Made by a program: the position numbers and the translations under genes. Positions 1 to 7,782 of a stretch of DNA of 64,000 bases are shown one piece after another. The notes beneath the pieces are model-generated. The model saw only the letters and a program-made list of their open reading frames with translations, had not been told where the DNA came from and did no database searches. Location: NCBI RefSeq assembly GCF_003112515.1, contig NZ_BEVZ01000004.1, positions 682,001-746,000 of the forward strand. The letters are read 5' to 3'. The stretch comes from Streptomyces fragilis. GTDB taxonomy: Bacteria > Actinomycetota > Actinomycetes > Streptomycetales > Streptomycetaceae. The stretch's first letter is position 1; each line of letters starts with the position of its first letter.

Positions 1-1
1 C

Positions 2-94
2 GCCGGCCTGGTGACCGCCCACCGCAACGGCCGCCGGGTCCTCTACGCCCGCACCGCCGTCGCGGACGCCCTGCTGTGCCCCCCGGTAGCCTGA
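2..94 (+). CDS. ArsR-like HTH regulator, C-terminal fragment
   Basis: Only the last 30 codons are inside the window, reading to a TGA at 92-94. The peptide contains AGLVTAHRNGRRVLYAR, the usual wing of an ArsR/SmtB-type winged helix (recognition helix followed by a beta-hairpin rich in Arg and a Tyr-Ala-Arg end). The drug-efflux gene that follows on the same strand fits the common pairing of a small regulator with an MFS exporter. The effector cannot be judged from this fragment. The family call rests on the wing alone. Confidence 0.45.
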   Translation, partial: AGLVTAHRNGRRVLYARTAVADALLCPPVA

Positions 95-284
95 GAGGCC
101 GTCCCGGCCCGTGCCGACCGCCGGACGGGCCGCTGCCCGGCACGTCCCCGCCGTCCGTGACACGCGTCACCCGAGGACGGCTCGAGGAATGCTCGCGTCC
201 CGGCGCGAGTTGGACATCCGGGCACGGCACACGGTCGCCCCGTCACCAGCAGTGCACGCAGCACCCGCAGCACCCGGAGGATCC

Positions 285-1865
285 ATGGAGACCGCGTCCA
301 CCCGCCGCCCGACACCGCCCTCGGCGTCGTCGTCACCCGACATGAACGGGGAGCACGCCCCGCCGAATACGGAGGGCACCTCGGCCGCGCCGGACGCGGC
401 CGGCGCGGAGGCCTCCCCCGCCGCGGCCGCCGCACCCGCCGACGGAAAGCTCCCCCGCAACCACTTCACCGTGATCGCGCTGCTGCTGGTCGCCGCGTTC
501 GTCGTCATCCTCAACGAGACGACCATGGGCGTGGCCCTCCCGCCGATCATGGAGCACTTCGGCGTCTCGGCCGGCGTCGGCCAGTGGCTCACCACCATCT
601 TCATGCTGATGATGGCCGTGGTCATCCCCATGACCGGCTTCCTGCTGCAGCGCCTGGGCACCCGCGGCTCGTTCCTCATAGCCATGGGGCTCTTCACCGC
701 GGGCACCGCCCTCGCCGCACTCGCCCCGACGTTCGGCGTCCTGGTCCTGGCCCGCGTGATCCAGGCCTGCGGCACGGCCGTGATGCTGCCCCTGCTGATG
801 ACCACCGTCATGAACCTGGTCCCGCCGTCCCGCCGCGGACGCTTCATGGGCAACGTCTCGCTCGTCATCGCCGCCGCCCCGGCGCTCGGCCCCACCATGT
901 CGGGTGCGCTGGTCGAGCCGCTCGGCTGGCGCGGCGTCTTCGGCGTCATGCTGCCGATCGCGGCCGTCTCGCTGATCCTCGGCGCGCTGATGGTGAAGGA
1001 CGTCTCCGAGCGCAGCCGGCAGAAGCTCGACCTGCCGTCCGTCCCGCTGAGCGCGCTCGGCTTCGGCGGCCTGGTCTACGGCCTGTCCGCGATGGGCGAG
1101 GGCGGCGGCGCCCCCGTCCACCCCGCGATCCCCATCGGCCTCGGCGCGGTCGTCCTGGCCCTCTTCACGCTCCGCCAGATCCGCCTGCAGCGCACCGACG
1201 ACGCCCTGATGGACATGCGCGCCTTCCGCGCCCCCGGCTTCTCCAGGGCGCTCGCGGCGATGTCCGTCGCCGCCCTCGGCATGTTCGGCGCGCTGATCCT
1301 GCTGCCGCTGGTCCTCCAGGAGGCCATGGACCTGGACCCGCTCTCCACCGGCCTGATCGTGCTCCCCGGCGCGATCTCGATGGGCCTGCTCGGCCCGGTG
1401 GTGGGCGGCTGGTACGACCGCGTCGGTCCCCGCCCCCTGGTCGTCCCGGGCTCGGTCCTCACCGTCCTGTCCATGCTCGGCCTCTCCACCGTCGAGCCGG
1501 ACAGCTCCTGGCTGCTGGTCCTCGCCTCCCACGTCGTGCTCTGCCTGGGCCTGTCCATGATGTTCACCCCCCTCTTCACCACCGCCCTGGCCGGCCTCAC
1601 CCCCGCCCTGTACTCGCACGGCTCGGCGGCCCTGAACACGGTCCAGCAGGTCGCCGGCGCGGCCGGCACCGCCCTGTTCGTCGCCCTCTTCTCCGCCCGC
1701 AGCGAGTCCCTGGCCGAGAAGGGCGTCCCCGCGGCGGAGTCCCTCACGGGCGGCGCGCAGCTGGCCTTCCTGGTCGGCGCGGGCGTCCTCGTCGCCGGCT
1801 TCCTCATCGGCCTCACCCTCCGCCGCCCCGAGGGCGCCGCCCCGGCGGTGACGGGCGGCCACTGA
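285..1865 (+). CDS. MFS efflux transporter, DHA2 (EmrB/QacA-like) type
   Basis: A 526-residue membrane transporter, probably a proton-driven drug or metabolite exporter. The start at 285 is preferred over an in-frame ATG at 111 because CGGAGG lies five bases before it and the upstream part reads as low-complexity Arg/Pro. Residues 1-57 are a hydrophilic Ala/Pro-rich tail, followed by many hydrophobic segments. The loop 2-3 motif A is seen as GFLLQRLGTRGSF (about 118-130). The antiporter motif C is seen as APALGPTMSG in TM5 (about 198-207). The length suits the 12- or 14-segment DHA2 family. The upstream ArsR-like gene may regulate it. The substrate is unknown. Confidence 0.85.
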   Translation: METASTRRPTPPSASSSPDMNGEHAPPNTEGTSAAPDAAGAEASPAAAAAPADGKLPRNHFTVIALLLVAAFVVILNETTMGVALPPIMEHFGVSAGVGQWLTTIFMLMMAVVIPMTGFLLQRLGTRGSFLIAMGLFTAGTALAALAPTFGVLVLARVIQACGTAVMLPLLMTTVMNLVPPSRRGRFMGNVSLVIAAAPALGPTMSGALVEPLGWRGVFGVMLPIAAVSLILGALMVKDVSERSRQKLDLPSVPLSALGFGGLVYGLSAMGEGGGAPVHPAIPIGLGAVVLALFTLRQIRLQRTDDALMDMRAFRAPGFSRALAAMSVAALGMFGALILLPLVLQEAMDLDPLSTGLIVLPGAISMGLLGPVVGGWYDRVGPRPLVVPGSVLTVLSMLGLSTVEPDSSWLLVLASHVVLCLGLSMMFTPLFTTALAGLTPALYSHGSAALNTVQQVAGAAGTALFVALFSARSESLAEKGVPAAESLTGGAQLAFLVGAGVLVAGFLIGLTLRRPEGAAPAVTGGH

Positions 1866-1907
1866 GCCACCGCCTCCCCGCCCTGTCCTCCGGCAGCCGC
1901 CGCCGAA

Positions 1908-1944
1908 GTCCGCCCGTTCCCGACCGTCTTGGGGGCGGGCGGAC
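1908..1944. terminator. Inverted repeat between convergent genes
   Basis: A 9-bp perfect stem (GTCCGCCCG / CGGGCGGAC) with a 19-nt loop lies between the convergent exporter and OmpA-domain genes. It has no T tract, as is common in Streptomyces. It may stop transcription from both sides, but the long loop makes this modest. Confidence 0.4.
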
Positions 1945-1988
1945 CGCGTCCCGCCGTTCCGGTCGCGGTGAGGGTCCGCCCCGGTGGC

Positions 1989-2651
1989 TTACGCGCCCGA
2001 GGAAGGGGCGGATGCGGCGACGTCGGGGGTCGGCGCCTTCTGGAAGGTGACCTCCACGCGGCGGTTCTTGCGGCGGCCCTCCTCCGTGGAGTTGTCGGCG
2101 ATGGGGTAGTCCTCGCTGTAGCCGCGGACCTCGTAGTTCACGTCCGGGCCGAGGCTCGCGGCGAGTTCGCGCTGCACCTGGTCGGCGCGGTCCTTGGACA
2201 GCTTCTCGCCGTGCGCGTAGCTGCCGAGGTTGTCGGTGAACCCGAACACGCGGACGGTGGTGGCCTGCTGGCCCTTGATCTCCTCCGCGATCGCGGCGAT
2301 GCGGGACTTCGCCTCGGGGTTCAGGCGGGAGCTGTTCTTGGGGAACAGGACCTCGGCCTGGAGGGCGAGCGTGACGGTCTGGGGCGTGTCCTCACGGCGC
2401 TCCTCGCCGCCGAGGTCCTCGACGACGGACTTGATGTCCAGCACCTTCGCCGGCGCGAGCTTCGCCCCCGGCTCCAGCCGGAGCCCGGACGCCCCTCCGT
2501 CCACCTCCGGCGGCGCGGCGGAACTCACGGACCCGGGGGGTTCACTGGGTCCGCCGTCGTCGGCCGAGGCGGGGGTTCCGGTGAGGGTGAGGGCGACGAA
2601 CACGGCGAGGGTGGTGACGGCGACGGGGGTGGGGCGGGGGGTGGGTGGCAT
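1989..2651 (-). CDS. Secreted OmpA-domain protein of the Tad locus
   Basis: A 220-residue exported protein. Residues 1-30 are a signal peptide ending TGTPASA. An OmpA C-terminal (peptidoglycan-binding) domain covers about 95-205, with the hallmark FTDNLGS loop, the helix containing KDRADQVQ, and the terminal NRRVEVTF strand. Proteins of this family bind diaminopimelate-type peptidoglycan non-covalently. The gene is the last of the Tad run: its ATG follows the stop of the lipoprotein gene by two bases, so the two are probably translationally coupled. Its job may be to fix the pilus or a secretion apparatus to the cell wall; that is inference from position. The domain call is firm. Confidence 0.85.
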   Translation of the reverse strand: MPPTPRPTPVAVTTLAVFVALTLTGTPASADDGGPSEPPGSVSSAAPPEVDGGASGLRLEPGAKLAPAKVLDIKSVVEDLGGEERREDTPQTVTLALQAEVLFPKNSSRLNPEAKSRIAAIAEEIKGQQATTVRVFGFTDNLGSYAHGEKLSKDRADQVQRELAASLGPDVNYEVRGYSEDYPIADNSTEEGRRKNRRVEVTFQKAPTPDVAASAPSSGA

Positions 2652-2653
2652 GG

Positions 2654-3229
2654 CTACTCCCCTCCGGACAGCGAGAGGGTGGCCGGGGGCAACCCGCCCA
2701 CCTGGAAGTTCACGTCGTTGGTCTCCTCAGGAGGAGCAGGGAACTGGGCGAACCATTCAGTGGTCTGCCCGGCATCGATGCCGCCTGTGAAGCGCGTGCA
2801 CAGGCACTGCCCCTCGGTGTCCCGTAGTACCAGGTACTTCTTTTTGCCGGCGCTGTCGACCAGACTCGCACCCGCCATTGATCCGGCGTTACGGGCCAGC
2901 TCACGCTCGTTGCCGCGCCACTCCCCCATGCCCTTGGCGTCGCTCGAGTTGTTGGTGACGGTTCCTTCCACAGTGACGAAACCACCGCCATCGCGCCTGG
3001 CGGAGGTGATCTTCAAGGTGACACCGTCCCCCTTGACCTCGGCCAGGACCTCTTCGGCGGCTTGGGAGGGAGTCCTTTTGTCATTGCCCTTGGCAGAGGA
3101 GCGGGTGGGGTCTGCAGTCTTGGCCTTGTCATCGCCGCCGTCACTACAAGCCGTGAGGGTGAGCAGCAGAACGGCTGCGACAGAAGTGGCCGACAAGGCG
3201 GCGCGCCCGAAGATGGGGTGCCGATGCAT
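2654..3229 (-). CDS. Putative lipoprotein of the Tad locus
   Basis: A 191-residue lipoprotein of unknown function. The N-terminus has a hydrophobic signal ending in the lipobox LTAC (Cys at about residue 28), then an Asp/Lys-rich linker and a compact domain of about 120 residues. That domain contains a Cys pair in QCLCTRF and resembles no family I can name. An ATG at 3244 overlaps the stop of tadG as ATGA, but AGAGGA lies seven bases before the ATG at 3229, which I chose. Base composition is clearly lower in G+C than in the platform genes. It is probably anchored on the outer face of the membrane as an accessory of the pilus. Confidence 0.75.
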   Translation of the reverse strand: MHRHPIFGRAALSATSVAAVLLLTLTACSDGGDDKAKTADPTRSSAKGNDKRTPSQAAEEVLAEVKGDGVTLKITSARRDGGGFVTVEGTVTNNSSDAKGMGEWRGNERELARNAGSMAGASLVDSAGKKKYLVLRDTEGQCLCTRFTGGIDAGQTTEWFAQFPAPPEETNDVNFQVGGLPPATLSLSGGE

Positions 3230-3240
3230 TACAGGTCCTC

Positions 3241-3849
3241 TCATTCTGCAAGGTATACGGAGAACAGGTCGGACCCGTCCGGGAGATCGTCCGGCTCGAA
3301 ATCCTGGGGATCGATGGTCACGGTCTGCCCGTCACAATCCAGTTCTACGGCTTCGTCAGGCTTCGCATCCGCATCGAACGCGCACCGAGGCTCGATCACT
3401 GCCGTCGCTGTGGCTTTCGCCCGCATTCCTTCCGTGCCCGGGATTACGGAGTCTCCTACGGTTGAGGCCATTTGCACAGCGACCCGAAACGCGGGAAACC
3501 CACGAACGGAAGTGGCCTGAGGACCAGCTGTGACAGTTGCTCCGTTCTCGGCTGCCAGGGCCTGCGCGGCCGACGGGGCACCAACGCCCAGGTCACCATC
3601 ACCGTCAAGCCAGCGGAGCCAGTCGTCTCCGTCCTGGAGAGCCAGCAGGAGACCGTTCACCAGGTCGTCGCGAGCACTCTGCGCCGCACCGAGCGCGGCG
3701 GCGTCAGCAGCGGTCTGGGCGCCGTTTCGCGCCGAAGCAGCCTGAGCGAAGGCAAAGAATGCGAGCCCCGCGAACAGGAGGATGGTCGTCAGCCAGATGT
3801 AGAGCGGGAGAGATTGTCCCGTATCGTCTCCAGCACGGACACATCTCAG
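3241..3849 (-). CDS. TadG-like pseudopilin, start unclear
   Basis: About 200 residues of a pilus-assembly TadG-type protein. The recognisable part begins at DDTGQSLPLYIW, continues through one transmembrane helix (LTTILLFAGLAFFAFAQAA), then ARNGAQTAADAAALGAAQ, the standard post-helix motif of this family, and an acidic extracytoplasmic domain. No ATG, GTG or TTG exists in frame between the pilin stop and this motif. A CTG at 3849 overlapping the pilin TGA is the only close in-frame candidate and is used here. A GTG at 3842 is in another frame and would need a -1 shift. G+C is about 58-60% in two lines I counted, against 72% in one line of tadC. Confidence 0.6.
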   Translation of the reverse strand: MRCVRAGDDTGQSLPLYIWLTTILLFAGLAFFAFAQAASARNGAQTAADAAALGAAQSARDDLVNGLLLALQDGDDWLRWLDGDGDLGVGAPSAAQALAAENGATVTAGPQATSVRGFPAFRVAVQMASTVGDSVIPGTEGMRAKATATAVIEPRCAFDADAKPDEAVELDCDGQTVTIDPQDFEPDDLPDGSDLFSVYLAE

Positions 3850-4046
3850 CCACCGATGACGTCGTTCACCGCGTTCAGTATGGCGTCGGAGATCAGACTG
3901 TCGAGTGCCAGACCGTCGATCAGGACGAAGATCCCCGCCACGATGATCAGCAGCCCCGCGTACTCCACGAAGCTGGCCCCGCGGTCCCGGTCCGGGCCGC
4001 GTAGGCGGGCGAGGGTGGTCAGGGTCCAGGTGTGCAGTCGGGTCAT
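3846..4046 (-). CDS. flp: Flp-type pilin
   Basis: A 66-residue pilin precursor, the likely major subunit of the fibre. A basic leader of 23 residues ends in DRG. Processing is expected after that Gly, giving ASFVEYAGLLIIVAGIFVLI, with Glu at +5 and Tyr at +6 as in Flp pilins, followed by the hydrophobic assembly helix and a short tail. GGAGG lies six bases before the ATG. It lies 54 bp downstream of tadC and overlaps the presumed start of tadG. The prepilin peptidase needed to cut it is not in this window. Confidence 0.85.
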   Translation of the reverse strand: MTRLHTWTLTTLARLRGPDRDRGASFVEYAGLLIIVAGIFVLIDGLALDSLISDAILNAVNDVIGG

Positions 4047-4100
4047 GGCAGTCCTCCAGTTGGTGGCGTCGTGTCACTGCTGATGCCCGGGGTGACGTGG

Positions 4101-5009
4101 TCATTCGCCCCCCAGGATGGAACCGATGCCGGTGGCTGTGCCGAGGAACATTCCCGTGGCGATGAGGATCAATGTCGCCGGGAGCATGAACAGCAGGGTC
4201 ACCAGCGTGGCTTTGGGGATCGTCTTGGCGGCGCGGCGGCGGGCGTTCTGGGCGTCGGTGCGGCGCATGTCCGTGGCGATCTGGATGAGGGTCTCGGCGA
4301 TGGGGGACCCCAGCTCCTCGCCCTGCTGCAGCGCGGAGACGAACTGGGCGACCTGTTCGCTGTCGTTGCGGCGGCGCAGTTCGTCGAAGGCCTGGCGGCG
4401 CGGGACGCCCATGTCCATCTGCCGCAGCGTGATGCGCAGTTCGTCGGCCCAGGGACCCTCGTACCGTTCGGCGACGCGGTCCAGGGCCTGGCGGAAGGCG
4501 AGGCCGGCCGAGACGACGACGGCGAGGACGTCGAGGAAGTCCGGCAGCGTGCGGTCGATGACCTCGCGGCGTTCGCGGACGGCCTGCCAGATCTGCGCGT
4601 CGGCGGCCAAGAGGCCGAAGGCCAGCGACAGGAGGGCCATCGGCCAGGACGCGTTGGTCGCGAAGACGAGGAACATGAAGGCGCCGAAGAGGCCGTACAC
4701 CGCGCGCCGCGCCGCATAGCGCTGCAGCGTCAGTCCACCCGGGTTGCCCGCCATGTCGATGCGGCGCCGCTTGGCGTCGGCGCGGCGGGGGCCCATGAGC
4801 CGCAGGACGGTGGGGGCGAAGCGCATGCCGAGGCGGTCGACGGCGGAGTCACGGCGCCCGACGCGGGTGGAGCCGACCTCGAGGGCGAGGGCCAGGTCGT
4901 CGGGGAGGGCCGCCTCGGAGCGCAGGAGGCGTATGCCCTGGACGACGCCGACGGCGGCGAGGGCCATCAGGAGGGCGAGGCCGAGAGGCAGGAGCGAGGA
5001 CGGCGTCAT
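4101..5009 (-). CDS. tadC: Tad platform protein TadC (T2SF domain)
   Basis: A 302-residue inner-membrane platform protein. It has an N-terminal helix (about 8-26), two adjacent helices around residues 105-135 (AVYGLFGAFMFLVFATNA and following), then a cytoplasmic type II secretion F domain with FRQALDRVAERYEGPW and QGEELGSPIAETL. A closing helix follows (about 265-285). In the Tad system it pairs with TadB to couple ATP hydrolysis to pilin extraction from the membrane. It follows tadB by three bases, so both are almost certainly co-transcribed. The tadB/tadC order and lengths are those usual in actinobacterial loci. Confidence 0.88.
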   Translation of the reverse strand: MTPSSLLPLGLALLMALAAVGVVQGIRLLRSEAALPDDLALALEVGSTRVGRRDSAVDRLGMRFAPTVLRLMGPRRADAKRRRIDMAGNPGGLTLQRYAARRAVYGLFGAFMFLVFATNASWPMALLSLAFGLLAADAQIWQAVRERREVIDRTLPDFLDVLAVVVSAGLAFRQALDRVAERYEGPWADELRITLRQMDMGVPRRQAFDELRRRNDSEQVAQFVSALQQGEELGSPIAETLIQIATDMRRTDAQNARRRAAKTIPKATLVTLLFMLPATLILIATGMFLGTATGIGSILGGE

Positions 5010-5012
5010 CGG

Positions 5013-5954
5013 TCACACCTCGATCTTTCCGAGGCGGCGGATGGCGAGGAAGCCGACGACGTACAGGCCGAGGGCGAGCAGGACGAGGGCCTGGCCGACC
5101 GGGGAGCCGGTGACGCGGGCCAGCGCGCCCTCGTTGGAGGCGTCGACCAGCAGCAGCGAGCCGATGCCGAGCGCGGGGACGGTCAGGGCGGTGGCGTTGA
5201 CCTCGGAGAGCATGGTGCGCACCTCGCGACGGGTCTCCTTGCGCTCCTCGAGGGTCTTGGTGAGGTTGCGCAGGGAGGAGACGACGGAGCCGCCGGCCTT
5301 GTTGGACAGCACCAACGTGGTGACGAGGACGATGAGTTCGCGGGAGGGAAGGCGTTCGGCCAGTTCGCCGAGCGCGTCGTCGATGGAGCGGCCGAGGGTC
5401 AGCTGGTCGGCGACGCGGGCGAGTTCGGAGCCGGCCGGGTCGTCGAGCTCCTCCGCCGCCATGGCCAGGGCGGTGCGCAGGGCGAGACCCGCGGCGGTGG
5501 CGTTGGCGATCAGGCGGGCCACGTCGGGGAGCTGGTTGATGAACGCCTCGATGCGGCGCTGCCGCTGCCAGTTGAGGTAGACGCCCGCGGACCACAGGGC
5601 GACGAAGGCGGCGATGGGCCCGAAGAAGGGGGCGAGGGCGGCGGAGGCGACGAGCCACAGGGCGAGCGCGGCGCCGCACGCGTACGCGGCGAACTCCCCC
5701 ACGGTCACGTCCAGTCCGGTGGCCGCCAGCCGGAGCTGGACGGCGCGGCCCAGCCGGGTGCGGCGCAGGCGGCGGTCGACGGCGGTGAAGCGGCGGGGGC
5801 GGCCGCCGACCAGGCCGACGGCGCCCTGTTCCGCCTCGAGGCGGTCGACGAGGGCCTGCCGCTGCGCGCGGCCGGAGGCGTACACGTGGACGCCGGCCAC
5901 CGCGAGGAGGCAGGCGAGCAGCGCCGCGCCGAGGGCGAGGAGGGACCAGTTCAC
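5013..5954 (-). CDS. tadB: Tad platform protein TadB (T2SF domain)
   Basis: A 313-residue membrane platform protein. There is an N-terminal helix (about 4-26), a hydrophobic block around 90-125, a type II secretion F domain (about 130-255) with ALRTALAMAAEELDDP and TLGRSIDDALGELAERLPS, and a last helix near the C-terminus. It begins inside the end of the ATPase gene (ATGA-type overlap of four bases, 5951-5954), which suggests translational coupling and equal production. With TadC it should form the membrane scaffold on which the ATPase acts. Confidence 0.88.
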   Translation of the reverse strand: MNWSLLALGAALLACLLAVAGVHVYASGRAQRQALVDRLEAEQGAVGLVGGRPRRFTAVDRRLRRTRLGRAVQLRLAATGLDVTVGEFAAYACGAALALWLVASAALAPFFGPIAAFVALWSAGVYLNWQRQRRIEAFINQLPDVARLIANATAAGLALRTALAMAAEELDDPAGSELARVADQLTLGRSIDDALGELAERLPSRELIVLVTTLVLSNKAGGSVVSSLRNLTKTLEERKETRREVRTMLSEVNATALTVPALGIGSLLLVDASNEGALARVTGSPVGQALVLLALGLYVVGFLAIRRLGKIEV

Positions 5955-7333
5955 GTCAGCGCCTCCCGGGTGTTGCGGGAGTCGAGCGCGTCGGTGACGC
6001 CGTAGGCGGGCGGTACGGCCTCGTCGGCGAGGAACAGCTTGTCGGCGGCCTCCCGGGGCAGCGGGAGGTGCTGGTAGTGGCCGCGGACCACGCGGTCGGG
6101 CCCCATCGGCTGGGGCACGAAGCGGGAGACGGTGGCGATGCGGTAGGGCTGGCGTCCGCGGGAGACCAGCAGTGCGATCTCGACGACGCGGCGGGTGCCG
6201 TCGGCCTGCCGGGCGAGCTGGACGACGACGTCGACGGCGGAGTTGATCTGGTCGGTGAGCGCCTCGAAGGGGATGTGCACCTCGGACATGGAGCCGAGGG
6301 TCTGCAGGCGCATCAGGGCGTCCTCGGCGGTGTTGGCGTGCACGGTGGCGAGCGAGCCGTCGTGGCCGGTGGACATGGCCTGCAGCATGTCGAGGGTCTC
6401 GCCGCCGCGGACCTCGCCGACGATGATCCGGTCGGGCCGCATGCGCAGGGAGTTGCGGACCAGGTCGCGGATGGTGACCTGGCCCTTGCCCTCGATGTTG
6501 GCGGGACGGGACTCCAGGCGGATGACGTGGCTCTGCTGGAGCTGCAGTTCGGCGGAGTCCTCGATGGTGATGATGCGCTCGTGGGAGGGGATCAGGCCGG
6601 ACAGCGCGTTGAGCAGGGTGGTCTTGCCGGAGCCGGTGCCGCCGCTGACGATGACGTTGAACCGGGCGCGGACGAAGGCGGCGAGGAGCAGCAGCATCTG
6701 CTCGTCGAGGGAGCCGAGGCCGATCAGCTCGGGGAGCGTGTAGGCGCGCGGGAAGCGGCGGATGGTGAGGGTGGGGCCGGTCAGCGCGAGCGGCGGGATG
6801 ATCACGTTGACGCGTTCGCCGGTGGGCAGGCGGGCGTCGACCATCGGGTTGGACTCGTCGACGCGCCGGTTGACGGTGGAGACGATGCGCTCGATGGTCT
6901 GCATCAGCTGGTCGGCGGAGGCGAAGCGCAGCGGCAGGTGTTCGACGCGGCCGGCCCGCTCGACGAAGACCGAGTCGGGGCCGTTGACCATGATCTCGGT
7001 GATCGACGGGTCGGCGAGGAGGGGTTCGAGCACGCCCAGGCCGAGGGCCTCGTCGACGACGCGGCGGATCAGGCGGGCGCGTTCGGTGGAGGAGAGGACG
7101 GGGCCCTCGCGGCTGATGATGTGGCCCAGGACGCGTTCCAGGCGCGTGCGGCGCTCGGTGGCGTCGAGGGCGGACATCTCGGCGAGGTCGATCTCCTCGA
7201 GGAGCTTGGAGCGGTAGACGGCGACGAGGTGGTTGTCCTCGCGGTGCCCGTCGGCGGCGCCGTTCTGGCCGGGGAGGGCGGACGGGGCGCCGTCGGGGCC
7301 GTTCGCGGCGGCGAGGCGGGATCGCAGGCTCAT
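5951..7333 (-). CDS. tadA: Tad secretion ATPase (CpaF/TadA family)
   Basis: A 460-residue cytoplasmic secretion ATPase that powers pilus assembly. Its N-terminal domain (about 40-200) leads into the RecA-like core. The Walker A is VSGGTGSGKTTLLNAL (about 229-244), the acidic ITIEDSAEL box follows, then the Walker B region RPDRIIVGEVRGGE and the His box STGHDGSLATVHA. All are intact. Length and motifs are standard for the family. It is preceded by the TadE gene with a 23-nt gap and overlaps tadB. The Asp/Gly-rich first 30 residues are variable in this family. Confidence 0.92.
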   Translation of the reverse strand: MSLRSRLAAANGPDGAPSALPGQNGAADGHREDNHLVAVYRSKLLEEIDLAEMSALDATERRTRLERVLGHIISREGPVLSSTERARLIRRVVDEALGLGVLEPLLADPSITEIMVNGPDSVFVERAGRVEHLPLRFASADQLMQTIERIVSTVNRRVDESNPMVDARLPTGERVNVIIPPLALTGPTLTIRRFPRAYTLPELIGLGSLDEQMLLLLAAFVRARFNVIVSGGTGSGKTTLLNALSGLIPSHERIITIEDSAELQLQQSHVIRLESRPANIEGKGQVTIRDLVRNSLRMRPDRIIVGEVRGGETLDMLQAMSTGHDGSLATVHANTAEDALMRLQTLGSMSEVHIPFEALTDQINSAVDVVVQLARQADGTRRVVEIALLVSRGRQPYRIATVSRFVPQPMGPDRVVRGHYQHLPLPREAADKLFLADEAVPPAYGVTDALDSRNTREALT

Positions 7334-7356
7334 GGGGGGCGGGTCTCCTTCCTCGG

Positions 7357-7782
7357 TCAGCCGCCGGACGCGGCGGAGCGGTCGGTGGGCATGGTGGCTT
7401 CGCGGACGATGTCCCAGCCGTCGCCGAGCAGCGGGATGACGGACGGGACGTGCACGGTGACGCGGGCGGTGGTGGTCTCGGCGCCGGGTGCGGTGCTGAC
7501 GGCGGGGTCGAGCCAGGAACTCACGGCGGCGGTGCCCACGGCGGCACCGTCGCCGTCCTGGGAGGCGGAGCGGGCGGCGGCCCGGGCGGCGGTGCCGGCC
7601 TGGTTGGCGCCGTAGCCGACCAGGCCGAGCTGGAGGGCGGCCATGGCGATCACGAGGAGGACGGGGAGGTACCCGGCGAGCTCGAGGGAGGAGACCCCGC
7701 GGTCACCGCGCACGCGCGGCGCCGAGGGGCCGGGGGGCCGGCCCGTCCGTCCGTGCCGTGCCGGCGTCATGGTCCGCGTCAC
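7357..7782 (-). CDS. TadE-like pseudopilin
   Basis: A 141-residue minor pseudopilin. I start it at the GTG at 7782 because it overlaps the TGA of the upstream fusion gene as GTGA, the typical coupled junction; an internal ATG at 7770 is the alternative. A basic leader is followed by RGVSSLELAGYLPVLL, the Glu-containing prepilin-like motif, one transmembrane helix and GANQAGTAARAAARSAS, the signature segment after the helix in TadE proteins. The rest is a small extracytoplasmic domain. It probably sits in or at the tip of the fibre. Confidence 0.8.
   Translation of the reverse strand: MTRTMTPARHGRTGRPPGPSAPRVRGDRGVSSLELAGYLPVLLVIAMAALQLGLVGYGANQAGTAARAAARSASQDGDGAAVGTAAVSSWLDPAVSTAPGAETTTARVTVHVPSVIPLLGDGWDIVREATMPTDRSAASGG

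Noticed and set aside
4032-6005. 657-residue plus-strand frame opposite tadB and tadC
   Set aside because: It is the antisense shadow of two clear platform genes, with repetitive Gly/Glu/Arg composition and no domain.
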